Shown: positions 1 to 9,670 of the stretch, piece after piece
How the letters are laid out: the number at the start of each line of letters is the position of its first letter
How positions within the stretch are numbered: the stretch's first letter is position 1
NCBI GenBank assembly: GCA_019915135.1
Contig: JAHLMK010000010.1
Span: forward strand, 930,001-994,000
Reading direction: 5' to 3'
DNA from: Strobilurus pachycystidiatus
Lineage: Eukaryota; Basidiomycota; Agaricomycetes; Agaricales; Physalacriaceae
DNA: 64,000 nt
Notes under the pieces: generated by a model
Database searches by the model: none
What the model was told of the DNA's origin: nothing
What the model saw: the letters and a program-made list of their open reading frames with translations, nothing else
Translations under genes and position numbers: made by a program

Positions 1-906
1 AGGAAAAGCCCAAGAAAGCCCGTGCCACGAAGAAGGTTTGTCTGGATCTGTTCTACCTCGCTCTCTTTCTCACAGTATTCTAGAAAGCAGCAGAGGAAGA
101 CGCGCAGGAGGATGAGGAACCCGTGGAAGAACCCAAGAAGGCTGCTCGCAAGCCTCGCGCGGCGCAGAAGGCTGCCAAGGTGTGTTCGCTAATATCACAC
201 TGTACGGTTTGATCTCACGATGGCCATCAACAGCCCGAGAGCGACGACGAGGAAGAGGAGAAGCCCAAGAAAGCTGCTCGCAAGCCTCGCGCCAAGGTAG
301 CTATTCAATCTGAGACCTAGTTGTCGTCTGAGACTCATATCTACTCCCTAGAAGGAAACCGTCAAGGCGGCTGACGATGAGGACGATGAGGAGGCTGTCA
401 AACCCGCACCCAAAAAGCGGGCTGCTGCTAAACCCAAGGCAGAGAAAGCGGAGAAGCCAGCACCCAAGAAGCGGGCGCCCAAGAAGAAGAAGGTATGGTA
501 TATGCGCGTCGTGTTCACCACCGTCTGATGATATCTGTTTCCTCAGGCTGATGATGACGAGTCGGGCGAAGATCTCTCCAAGGACCTCGCTGACGTGAAA
601 GGCTCTGATAACGAGGAGGAACCTGCGGAGGAGGCGCCAAAGAAGAAGGCGAGGGCTCCACCCAAGAAGAAGGCAACCAAGGCGGCAGCGAAGGAGGCCG
701 ACGAAGAGGAGCCAGAAGAGGCTGCAAGCGACGAGAGTGCCAAGAAGAGGAAGGTAGATCGTTTGGCCTCTGCACTTGTTTGTTACACGTCGCTGAACAC
801 CCAACAGAAACCCGCCTCCAAAGCAGCCGCCAAGCCTCCGTCCAAGCGCGCGAAGAAGAGTAAGCCCACTGTTGAGGCGAGCGCAGACGAGATGGACGAA
901 GAGTAA
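1..906 (+). CDS. C-terminal part of a Lys/Ala/Pro/Glu-rich nuclear protein (5' end outside window)
   Basis: Six exons can be joined in one frame: 3-35, 84-179, 234-296, 352-492, 547-753 and 808-906 (TAA). All visible introns are phase 0 and each preceding exon ends in a lysine codon. The protein is low complexity, alternating acidic blocks with basic K-P-K-K-A-A-R-K-P-R-A type repeats, ending in an acidic tail after a K-R-A-K-K-S-K basic patch. Such tails occur on histone-H1-like, HMG-like or PARP-type zinc finger proteins of basidiomycetes and suggest a DNA- or chromatin-associated nuclear protein. The domain that would decide the family lies upstream of the window. Splice sites are good; the identity is not known. 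Confidence 0.7.
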
Positions 907-1820
907 TGCTAAAGTATTCTTTCCGACACCCCCTCTGCTTTGTGCTTTATGGTTCTGTAATTGTGCTCGTTGACTGTTCATGCTGTCTGTTGTTGCTGTG
1001 GAGATTGTCATACCCAGTGCCTAATTTATTGTATTTCCAGATGCACCACTGCGTTGCTTGAAACTTCTCCAGACCCCACTTTTTCCTTTGTCTAGTAGAC
1101 GACCATTCTTGGTGAGACGTCTGGGTCGCCTAAGGAGAAGTGACTTTGTGTAGCGGTCGCGAATCGCAGTGATCCCGTCCTCCGCAGTGCTCTCTTCCCC
1201 CGCTTGATATAGTCGTTGACGTTGAACGTTGAACCGTGGCCGCTAGGCAGTAAGTTTAACGATCGTGATCGCAGTCACTTGTTTCCCGACATGAAGCCCA
1301 AATGATGTTGACCCTCTCGATTGCTTCTCTGTACGTTCATCCTGTCTAGGCTGTCTTCGAAGAAACAGTCCCACTTCGAGATCATGGTTTCTTACTTGAA
1401 CCCTGGGGCTCGCTTGACACATAATTATTGAACATTGGAGTCGTACATTTGTCGAGGCGCGTAGCGACAGACAAAGTAGCTAGCTTCTGCAACGTAGCGA
1501 CGCGTTGGGAGGCCATGGAAGAAGTGAGGGAGTGAAGATGGCTGGAAGACGGCTTCATGTCTGGAACATGGCGTCGTGTTATACTAGATCCAAACACGAA
1601 CACTATGCACGCTCGTCGAATCAACAAAGCCTTCGGACCAGTGAACTCAAACGACCTCCGCAGCATCGTGCTTCCGCTCGTCCCAACTAAGTTTATAGTC
1701 TGCTTCAGCGGACTTGTCTGGTGCTGCCGAGTCATGCATCTCATGCGATTCGACCTGGATGAAGACCTAAGCTCGGAATCGTCAGCAAGACTGTCAGTGA
1801 TGTTCTGGCGATGGCGGTAA
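907..1820. other. Intergenic, no supported gene; holds copy A of a diverged direct repeat
   Basis: Only short overlapping reading frames without recognisable protein similarity are present. Positions about 1240-1425 resemble 3996-4165 in the same orientation (see the repeat entry). Confidence 0.5.
1240..1425 (+). repeat. Diverged direct repeat, copy A (partner 3996-4165)
   Basis: Shared landmarks in the same order are TAAGTTTAACG, AGTCACTTGTTTCCCGAC, ACATGAAGC, GGTTGCTTCTCTG-like and TTACTTGAACCCTGGG-like blocks. The pair brackets the DUF6534 gene, so it may mark a duplicated or mobilised segment, or the edges of an old element. Too diverged to name. Confidence 0.6.
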
Positions 1821-3404
1821 TCACCTCTGGTCGCGGGAATAGGTTGACAACGTCCGCCCCACTTGGCTGTTGGAATGTTCAGAGCGAGGAAAAATGAGCA
1901 GGAGATTATGTACCCGTCGAAGACTGATATCGTTACTACCGCTGCCGAAAGTTCGCTTGACGCTGGATGTCGTTTCTGGGTCGCTGTACTGCCATCCGCC
2001 GCGAGAGTTGAGTGAAGACATGAGGGAGTTTGTGTAGAGCTTTGGGAGGAGGCAGTTCAATAGAAGATGCCTTGAGGAAGACACTCTGAATTCCGAGGCT
2101 ATAAGAAGCAATCGGCGGACTTACATTCCCGTGGGATCCAGAAGGTACACCAACAGGTCCGCAAGAGCCCAGAGAGCGGTGACGAGACCGGTTTGAACGG
2201 TCACTGTGAATTAAGATCAGTCGGAGGTCTCAGAGGACGGGATTCCCGGCAGACATCGTATGATTCGGTCAATCTGTGAGTCCGTGTTCTTGAAGCCGGT
2301 TCGATGTTTCCTCTGTCGGAGAAAGAGGATCAGTTCTATCTGTCACCAGGTGTAAAAAGAACATACCAGATGCCTGACCAGCGTAGTCGTAATTATAATG
2401 TCAGCAAGCGAAGCAGATCCAAGCCCTAGACACGTCAAATGAGCCATTGAAGAGTGCAGCAACAGTGAGACCGTCGCACAGATGATTACGACAACCCTAA
2501 ACTTCTGAAAGTCTGCGAAATACTTTACAATTCTGCACGCAATGGCCGTTGCGATTCCCATGACCATAAGTACGTATTTATCAGTGAAAAGAGCGGACAA
2601 TGAACACCACAGAGCTCACGGAAAGCGGCAATAGAGCAAAAGGAGATGATAATGAACAGAGGCCAGCTTCCTGTCAAGACCTTGACGCGCCAACCGAAGA
2701 AAGCTTGGACCATTCCACTGATCATTCCCTGCACATTTAATTTCAAGGCCACATTGGGGACTCCCATGTTCGATTAAGTACACTGAGACCACGCACCGAA
2801 AGAGCAGGTTCTACGGTGCGTAAGGACAACGTGATATTGAGACGTCGGGTTGTACGAACCTGTTTCGAATAACACGGTACTAGTCGTGAGGTAAGAGGGA
2901 TCATCTGGCCAATACTCGGTAAAAGTTAGTCTGGAAGGGAAGAACAGACTCACCAAAGTGCTTGATCAATGCCACGTAGAGATATGCGATGATGCCGACG
3001 GTGTGTACTGTATCCGCGACAAAGAGCAGGAGAATCTGCCCGGAAGACAATGAGATTGCGAGCCATGCTACTCTTTGCATCGACTCACATATGCCTTGAT
3101 AGCCCATCGATCTCTGGGGACGAAAAACACTATCAGAGGACTCGGATGCCCGATACATAACAACTCGGGCCTACTTTTTCTTGTACTTATCCCAGTACAG
3201 GTATCTATGGTGCATGTTATTGAATGACTGGCACGGGTAAGTCCAAAGCAAAATGCGTACATTTGAGTTATAGAGATACCGTAGGACAAAATGGCGAGGA
3301 CACCTCCGATGAACATGGGTCCGTGGCTGGCGTCGTCGTCAGAAGCAGTGAACGAACGAGGATCTGAAGGGCACATACGCGACTTCAGCAGGTCCGAGCG
3401 CCAT
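1821..3404 (-). CDS. DUF6534-type multi-pass membrane protein
   Basis: A multi-exon gene read on the minus strand. The first exon (3379-3404) encodes M-A-L-G-P-A-E-V-A; a 52-bp GTATGT..CCAG intron follows, then exons 3261-3326, 3175-3204, 3089-3113 and further exons to a stop near 1821. The order of recognisable segments matches the mushroom DUF6534 family: G-P-M-F-I-G-G near the N-terminus, D-R-W-A-I-K-A-Y, D-T-V-H-T-V, V-Q-A-F-F-G-W-R-V, F-A-D-F-Q-K-F, then T-V-Q-T-G-L-V-T-A-L-W-A-L-A-D-L-L and the family-typical L-P-K-L-Y-T-N-S-L-M-S-S-L-N-S-R. About seven membrane helices are expected. Function of the family is unknown. The last exon boundary is uncertain; an earlier start at 3376 was rejected because it would lie inside the first intron. 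Confidence 0.8.
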
Positions 3405-4998
3405 CTTATGCCCTACGAGTGAGGCAGTGAGTCACGGTTAGAAAAGAGAAATCGAGAGGTCCTTTGGGTACTCCGAGTCGCTTATAAGTAAACACCTTAC
3501 GCGGCGTCAGGCCTAAGGAGATTCATTCGCGGCGTGGATGATGGGAATAGATGACGACGAAGATACAATGCCGCCGCTTGGCACCAGGCATATAGACACT
3601 ATGCCGTCTGCATACGAGAATGATGGGGCGAAGAAGAGGTTTGGCGGGAGTGACTCTCACCCGTTGCCAGTTGGGCTCCACGTTGATCAAGTGTTGAATA
3701 TGAAGTAGGCGCTAACAGGAATGGTCCGTGCCGGGTATGGAAGAATAGCCTCGAGACACATACAAGAGTTGACCGAAGCGGGATGATGTGTTAGAAGTTC
3801 CGTCGCAGAAGTCGTCTCTGAGTATAGAACTGTATGATATGATGGTCAGCGTTAGGTCACTTGCAGCACTAACCGCGTCGTCGAAGCTTCGCAGTCCCCA
3901 ATGCGTTAAGCGTCCGTCTGGTTCTTCTATGATAGATCAGCGAAACTGAGAGATTGCCGACTGCCACTCAAGCGCCCTGCCAGACGGATTTCGTGGCGGC
4001 TGCTAAGTTTAACGGAGTCACTTGTTTCCCGACCGTGACATGAAGCTCAAACTCGGTTGCTTCTCTGAACGTCCGGTCCTGTCTTTGAGCAAACAGTTTC
4101 ACTTCGATCACAGTGGTAGTGCTCACTTGAATCCTGGGTTCTCTGCTTTTCTATCAATACATGACAAGCGTTGACGTTTCCATTGTTATGGAGCTAGAGA
4201 GTTTGCTTCTTTGGTTCTCTACGCTCCATGGCCAAGTCAAGCAAGGTGCGCCCGGCAGTATTTGTATGACTGTGAAGTGAACAGTTCAGTGTATGTACTG
4301 CTGTGGGATGTTTCTGCCCTTGCATGCGTCTGCTGAACATGATGTCTCGCGAAGCGAAACAATTTGACGAGGAGCTAGGTAAGTCTCCGCCGTGGTCATT
4401 GTCTACTTGCGACAGATATCCATCGCCACCGTAATATTACTCTGTTCGAATGAACATCAGTCTCGACCTCTCATATACACAAACACAAGACTCCGTACCA
4501 GTGACCACAACCTGCGACGCGCATCAACTTCGCTCTATCCCGCTCGCAAGGTAGTTCGCCCTCGTGCCAAAAATCTACATAGACACCGTCGCGCAAAAAA
4601 TTCAGCGGCATTGCGGAAACGCAAATGTCAGCAGAAAGACGATGGTAGAATGGTGGCCCACAGATACCCGTAGGGCCTATTCGACGAGATGCCGGTCTGC
4701 TGGGCTGGAGGAGTCGCGAAGGAAGTGCTGGACTGTATGGCGGGAGGCTCTGAAGAAACGGAAACGTCGATTATTCGGAGCGGCCAAACTTGCTGCAGTC
4801 CAGACGATGTCCCTGCGTCTGCGATAATGGTTCAGTTTCCCCTCTACACATGTGTACCTTTGCTTGACTTGAAACGGTTGTAGTCGAGTGCTGTCGAAAG
4901 TGGCGCACTAGTTTGCTCGCACGACGATAAGGATGTGAAAAGGAAAGCATGTCTCGCTACAACATAATACAAGGCGTAGGGTAGAGTGATAGCATAGC
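3405..4998. other. Intergenic stretch with repeat copy B; no supported gene
   Basis: Short frames only, none with recognisable similarity. Copy B of the diverged direct repeat lies at about 3996-4165. Confidence 0.5.
3996..4165 (+). repeat. Diverged direct repeat, copy B (partner 1240-1425)
   Basis: Same ordered blocks as copy A (TAAGTTTAACG, AGTCACTTGTTTCCCGAC, CACTTGAATCCTGGG). Same orientation, about 2.75 kb downstream. Confidence 0.6.
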
Positions 4999-5638
4999 TC
5001 ATGCCTTTCCTGCGGCAGCAGCAGCCTTGGCATCCTCGGCAGCAGCGACAGCAGGGTTGACTTTCTTTCCGTCCTTCCACCTGACTCGTGGGGGAGGAGC
5101 ACGGTTCCTGCGGCCCTCTCGCGAACGTACACGGACGACTGGTGGCAGAGTTGGGTGACAGGGAATCTGGATGAGCGGATAAGCACATACCGTGCGAGTG
5201 GATGGCACATGAGACGCAGTAGCAGATTTTGATGTACAGTTTCGGGATGGCATATTCTGCAATGGATTTAGCACGTTGCATGGAAGGAGTGGAGAGGGAG
5301 ACGCACCCTGGTAGATGGACGCTTCGCTGATATCCCGGACGGCAGCACTCTCGACCATGTTCCTCACGGTGAAGCGCTTGATGGCCTTGTCCTTGCCGAC
5401 GCAGCGCGAGCAGTTCGAGCAGCGCATGAACGTGACGTGGCCGCGTCCCTTCTTGTTGCGGCCGCCATTTCTTCTTTTCTTTGTCTGTCGGGGCGGGTAT
5501 CAGCGCTCCATCCAAGGCGGGTCATCCAGATCCATCCAGCGCATCCAGCGCATTCCCTCCGCGATTCCAGCATGTCCGGGCAGCGGCAAACGAGAGCGAG
5601 CGGACGGCGCGACAGCCTGCGAGCGAGAGACTCACCAT
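4999..5638 (-). CDS. RPS26: 40S ribosomal protein eS26
   Basis: Structural protein of the small ribosomal subunit near the mRNA exit site. Four exons (minus strand): 5636-5638, 5307-5484, 5191-5256, 4999-5138, giving 128 aa. Hallmarks: N-terminal T-K-K-R-R-N-N-G-like basic run, then R-C-S-N-C-S-R-C-V (two zinc cysteines), [27 protein letters not shown] (other two cysteines) and [14 protein letters not shown]-terminal Ala/Lys extension makes it slightly longer than the usual ~115-119 aa. The first coding exon is only the ATG, immediately followed by a GTGAGT donor. It is divergent from the CBM19-like gene, sharing a ~260 bp upstream region. Confidence 0.97.
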
Positions 5639-5901
5639 TTTGGATATCGAGTCGGTGGAGGACGAGGGCGTTGGGGCTCTGCGACGTCGCCAAAATTGCT
5701 TCGATTGGATAAGCGTTCCCACGATCGGAGTGCCGGCCCGGCAGGCCCAAACCAGCGACAATGGCTCTTTGTTCGCAACCAAGCGCTATTGTTCTCGGAT
5801 TGTAATTGTCTGATTTTTTTTGATGATTACCACACGCCCTTCCTCTTCCTCTCTCTCTCATCTTCTCGAGCCCGGTGCTCTGACGCTTTCCTTACGACGA
5901 C

Positions 5902-6958
5902 ATGTTCTCCTTCACGCTCCTCATTTTCGCTCTCTCTGCCCTCTCAGTGGCAAACGGCCGCCCTGCAGTCGACGCATCCACCCTGGAGACCAATGGAAAG
6001 ACAGCCCAGGCTGAGAACGTTGCCTTTCAAAACATCACTGTTGACGATTCATGCACGAGTGCGTCGACTGCTCTACTTGACATCGGTATGAAAGAAGCTA
6101 ACCTGGAACCGTAGCTGGACAGATTGCCTGCATATCGAGCGCACTTTCTGAATGCAAGAACAACGCCTGGACCACCCAGGACTGTCCTGACGGGTCTCAA
6201 TGTTTCGCCCTTCCAGAGATCCGCACCAATGGAACGGTCAGTACCCTTTCACTTACACCATTGCAACCCATTGCTGATGGCCATCGGATCAGTTCTTGCA
6301 ATGCACAAGCGAGAAAGACGCCCTTTCAATCATCTCTGCCACAGGCGCCAGCGGAGGCATCTTTGGGAATAGCACCGACGCGGCGACGAATTCTACTCCC
6401 GACGACGATTCGTCGAGTAACAGCAGCGCGACCAGTGGCGGCGTAGTCACCGTCACCGTCACCGTCACACCCTCCTCCACCGAGTCCGCCAGCACCACTG
6501 CGATCTCCACCATTACCGTCGGGTCCGCTGCCGCGACCGTCACCCTCAGCCCCGAGGAGGCGTCCAGCTTCATCGCCTCCGCCAGCGCCGCTGGCGCGAC
6601 GATCGTCACTCTAGAGCCTGGCGCAGTCATTGTCGGCGCTGCGTCTGCAACTGACGCAGCTGCATCCTCAACCGACACAGCTGCATCTTCGACCGGGACT
6701 GCTGCATCTGCGTCTTCGACCAACAGCGCTGCATCTTCGACCGACAGCGCTGCATCTTCGACCGAAAGCGCTGCATCCTCGGTGATCACAACCAGCACCT
6801 CCGCCACTTCGCTGCCACCTCTCTCCATCCCCGGCCTCTCCTCCGGCGTTAACGTGTCAGCATTCGCCTCTTCCTTGGCGGCGGGTAATGCTGCCATTAG
6901 TACCACGTCTGGGGCATTAGCGCCGCTTACCGCTGCCCGGGCTGCGGCGACTGCATAG
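5902..6958 (+). CDS. Secreted Ser/Thr-rich protein with CBM19-like cysteine module
   Basis: Exons 5902-6058, 6115-6236 and 6293-6958 give about 314 aa. Residues 1-20 are a signal peptide (M-F-S-F-T-L-L-I-F-A-L-S-A-L...N-G). It is followed by a short cysteine module: D-S-C-T-T-G-Q-I-A-C, L-S-E-C, Q-D-C-P-D-G-S-Q-C, L-Q-C-T-S-E-K-D-A. This pattern matches mushroom proteins annotated as carbohydrate-binding module family 19 (chitin-binding). The remaining two thirds is Ser/Thr/Ala-rich, with V-T-V-T-V-T runs and several A-A-S-S-T-[DEG] repeats (6650-6780), probably O-glycosylated cell-wall spacer. The first intron is chosen as GTGCGT (6059) to TAG (6114); the alternative donor at 6086 would give a 29-nt intron. 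A GPI signal is not obvious. Confidence 0.8.
6651..6785 (+). repeat. Short in-frame coding repeats (Ala-Ala-Ser-Ser-Thr units)
   Basis: Imperfect 24-27 bp units reading GCTGCATCTTCGACCGAC-like are tandemly repeated within the Ser/Thr-rich half of the CBM19-like gene. They probably change copy number between strains. Confidence 0.8.
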
Positions 6959-7409
6959 TTTATGAGTTTAGAATTATGGACTGTTTCGGAATGGACGCGA
7001 TCTATTACTTTACACATACACTTACTCGATTGTAGCACTAACTTTTTTCGAGTTGACCTCGGATGTAATCATATCACTGGGTGACGGACATGATGGTCAC
7101 CTACTTACAGTACGAGCAATAATTGTGGCGTATCATTGCCAGTGGTGAAACAATCGCTCGGTGACATCTTTCGCGACCGTTGTCAGTAGAGTATCGGTTC
7201 CAAATCACAACATATTTCGGTGGCATTGATGCAATGCAATGCTTAAGAGAGGAAAGTGAGTTTCACAGCTTCTCCAACGCACTTTGAACACTGGGTTTCG
7301 AGTTTATCAGACGAAATGAATTATCCCAAGAGCAAGAAAATGATTTGCATGGTAATCGAGGGTCATACCCGTGCTAATAAAAAACAGGGCATCCGACTCA
7401 GCAAGTGTA
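6959..7409. other. Intergenic between convergent genes; nothing recognised
   Basis: 3' flanks of the CBM19-like gene and of the SDR gene. No additional feature is supported. Confidence 0.5.
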
Positions 7410-8844
7410 TTACGCCACATCCTTGACCTGCTCCTCCAAGAATGTCCACAATTCTTCCCCCAACTCCGGGTCTTGTGTTGCGGGGCTGGGTGTCCAGACG
7501 CGCGCCCATGGGACCAGATACTGGAAAGACTCAAAAGTCAGCCAGAACCTTATAAATAATCAAAATTGCTCACTTTTCCATTAAAATTCTTCCCCTCCGG
7601 GGAAGTGCCGGCATACAGCTGCGTCAGAGCTCCCATGGGAGCAGGATGGAGCAGCAACTTGTTCTACAGGTTTGGGTTCGAGTCATAAAGTACGTGCGAT
7701 AATTGGGGCGGGGATGGGAGACGTACCATAACAAATTTGCTGACGCCGTCATATTCGCGTTGAAGATCGCTCTGGATGGGTCCTTGACGTGCAATCAGCA
7801 TCTTCAGATCTCGATGAACGAGTTACTGTACGTACCGGGATGCAAAGCAGTCGATACGATTCCTTTATCACCATACCGGCGCGCCAACTCGTTTGAGAAC
7901 AGCACGTTGCCCTGAAACGCCATGAGCACCAAACGACAGTGGAGATTTAGTCAAGGAGTGCTCTGACGAATTTGCTATCGTTGTACAGTTGCCATGTGCC
8001 CCTCCTCTTTCGCGTCGGTCCGTCTTTGAAGGTGGTGTAGTCTATCTTCGTGGAGAGCTCTGAGCTGAAAGAAGAGGTGTTGACGACACGAGCTGGGTCA
8101 TTTGGCATGGCTGCTTCTACAGCGAGGAGAGCTGGGAGGACCAATGTCGTGAAGTAGAAATGGCCTGGTCGCCACTTATTTAGGACGTGTTTGACGATAC
8201 ATCATGACAACGAGGCTCACCGAGCACATTTACGCCCAGAGTAAGATCGTAGCCGTCCTTCGTTAACTGATCTGCCGGCGGCTGCATGACTCCGCTGGGA
8301 TAGGTCTTTTCAGCGACCTTCTGAGAACTTCCGAGGATGCATATGGCGGCCTACGCGTTATTGAACAATACATGCAGCTCTTTCTCCTTCCTGTATCATG
8401 TTTTAGCGCGTTACTCAACGTTCCGACGAGCATGAATCCAACTCCAGGAATGACTGAGCGGACCGCTTGATAGCGGATAGGTCTGCGAGGTCCAGAGGAT
8501 GGAAAATGGCGAGTTTCCCGTCGCATTCCTTCTCTAGTTTCGCAATAGCTTCGTTGGCCTTCGTCTCGCTGCGAAAGGCGATGTAGACCTTCGCATTATG
8601 TCTGAGAAGCGCCTTGGAGGTGTCAGTTAGCTGGACTGGAGAGAAGCTACTACACACCTTGGCCGTCTCGTATCCAATGCCAGTGTTGCCTCAATCAAAA
8701 TATTTAGGTTTGATCGCCTGAGGGAGAGCAAGCGTTACCTCCAGTGATGACTATAACTTTGCCGGAGAGGTCCGGTATGTCGTCCACGCTGAACTTGCAG
8801 GCCGGTGCATGATGTTGGTGGATGTATGATAACACGACTCCCAT
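7410..8844 (-). CDS. Short-chain dehydrogenase/reductase, retinol-dehydrogenase-12-like
   Basis: NAD(P)-dependent oxidoreductase with a classical Rossmann SDR fold. Start ATG 8844 begins M-G-V-V-L-S-Y; the cofactor motif is I-T-G-G-N-T-G-I-G (TGxxxGIG), split by an intron. N-N-A-G-V-M follows across another intron, then N-T-S-S-F-S-S, the catalytic Y-N-D-S-K (YxxxK), and the fungal C-terminal signature [10 protein letters not shown] with [13 protein letters not shown] before TAA at 7410-7412. At least six short introns. The substrate is not predictable; relatives act on retinoid, lipid or aromatic carbonyls. No truncation is seen. Confidence 0.9.
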
Positions 8845-9355
8845 GACAGACTCGGAGAAGGGATGGGAATGCTTGTGAGGTTTTGATTGCGACTTGTCAT
8901 AGGTGACGGAGACGTTTTAGCTTCAAGTACAATCAGAGTCTGAGTCCTGGGAAGTCGAGTTATAATAGTATGCCGGGCGATGACGAATGCGTTTATACTA
9001 GTTTGTGCCGTTGCACCACATTCAAAGCCTGGCTTCTCGGAGGAAATGGAGTTATTCTTGCAGCGGTTCCTGAATTGTAAGAACTTGCAGCAAAGTCGGA
9101 GAGGGCTATCTGGTGCAGTTTTACCACTGACGCTGCTGTCCATGTTAGTCACGGCATGGTAGGACGATCATTGATATCTGACCTAGACAAGACAGTGGAC
9201 CCACTTCATGGGGCCGCTGAATGACATCCAACAGAAGCTGCTCTGAGAGTCACTTTTTGTTGAATCTCTCCACCGGTGGTGCACTATGTAAAGAAGTCAG
9301 ATTTCACATGATCGCGCCGGTGTCGGCGCCGAGTCCCGACTCCTTTTCTGGATTG
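8845..9355. other. Intergenic left of the hAT element; nothing recognised
   Basis: Upstream region of the SDR gene and flank of the transposon. Confidence 0.5.
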
Positions 9356-9363
9356 ATCAGAGT
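9356..9363. repeat. Target-site duplication of hAT element (left)
   Basis: ATCAGAGT, identical to 14297-14304 directly outside the right TIR. Eight bp is the length expected of hAT transposons. Confidence 0.9.
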
Positions 9364-9381
9364 TAGGTTGGCGGAAGAAAG
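9364..9381 (+). repeat. hAT left terminal inverted repeat
   Basis: TAGGTTGGCGGAAGAAAG; the reverse complement is at 14279-14296 with no mismatch. Confidence 0.95.
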
Positions 9382-9670
9382 CAGTCCTTTTTTACATGCG
9401 CCATTTTTTACTGTAAATATGATGTCATTATGCATGTAAATTACTGGCGCCCCGACGGGCGGTCAGCGACATGTAAATTACATATGATCACGTGCTACAA
9501 GTCCGACAGAAATTTTCCATCCTGGGGTAACGGTTGCGCAACAACCGCGAGGTCCGAGGCGCAACACTACTACCTGTCTCGCAAGCAGGTGATTCAGGAC
9601 TCGGCCGGTGTGTTCTCGAGATAGATATCATTCATCAACTGCTAACATCTTGACAGGTACATTCTATCAA

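Noticed and set aside
301..1011. 236-codon open frame on the minus strand
   Set aside because: Antisense shadow of the repetitive Lys/Glu exons; low-complexity Leu/Cys-rich translation crossing good introns of the plus-strand gene.
5315..6091. 258-codon plus-strand frame
   Set aside because: Spans the RPS26 exons antisense, the promoter and part of the next gene; no protein similarity.
6289..7038. 249-codon minus-strand frame
   Set aside because: Mirror of the Ser/Thr-rich exon of the CBM19-like gene, created by its repeat composition.
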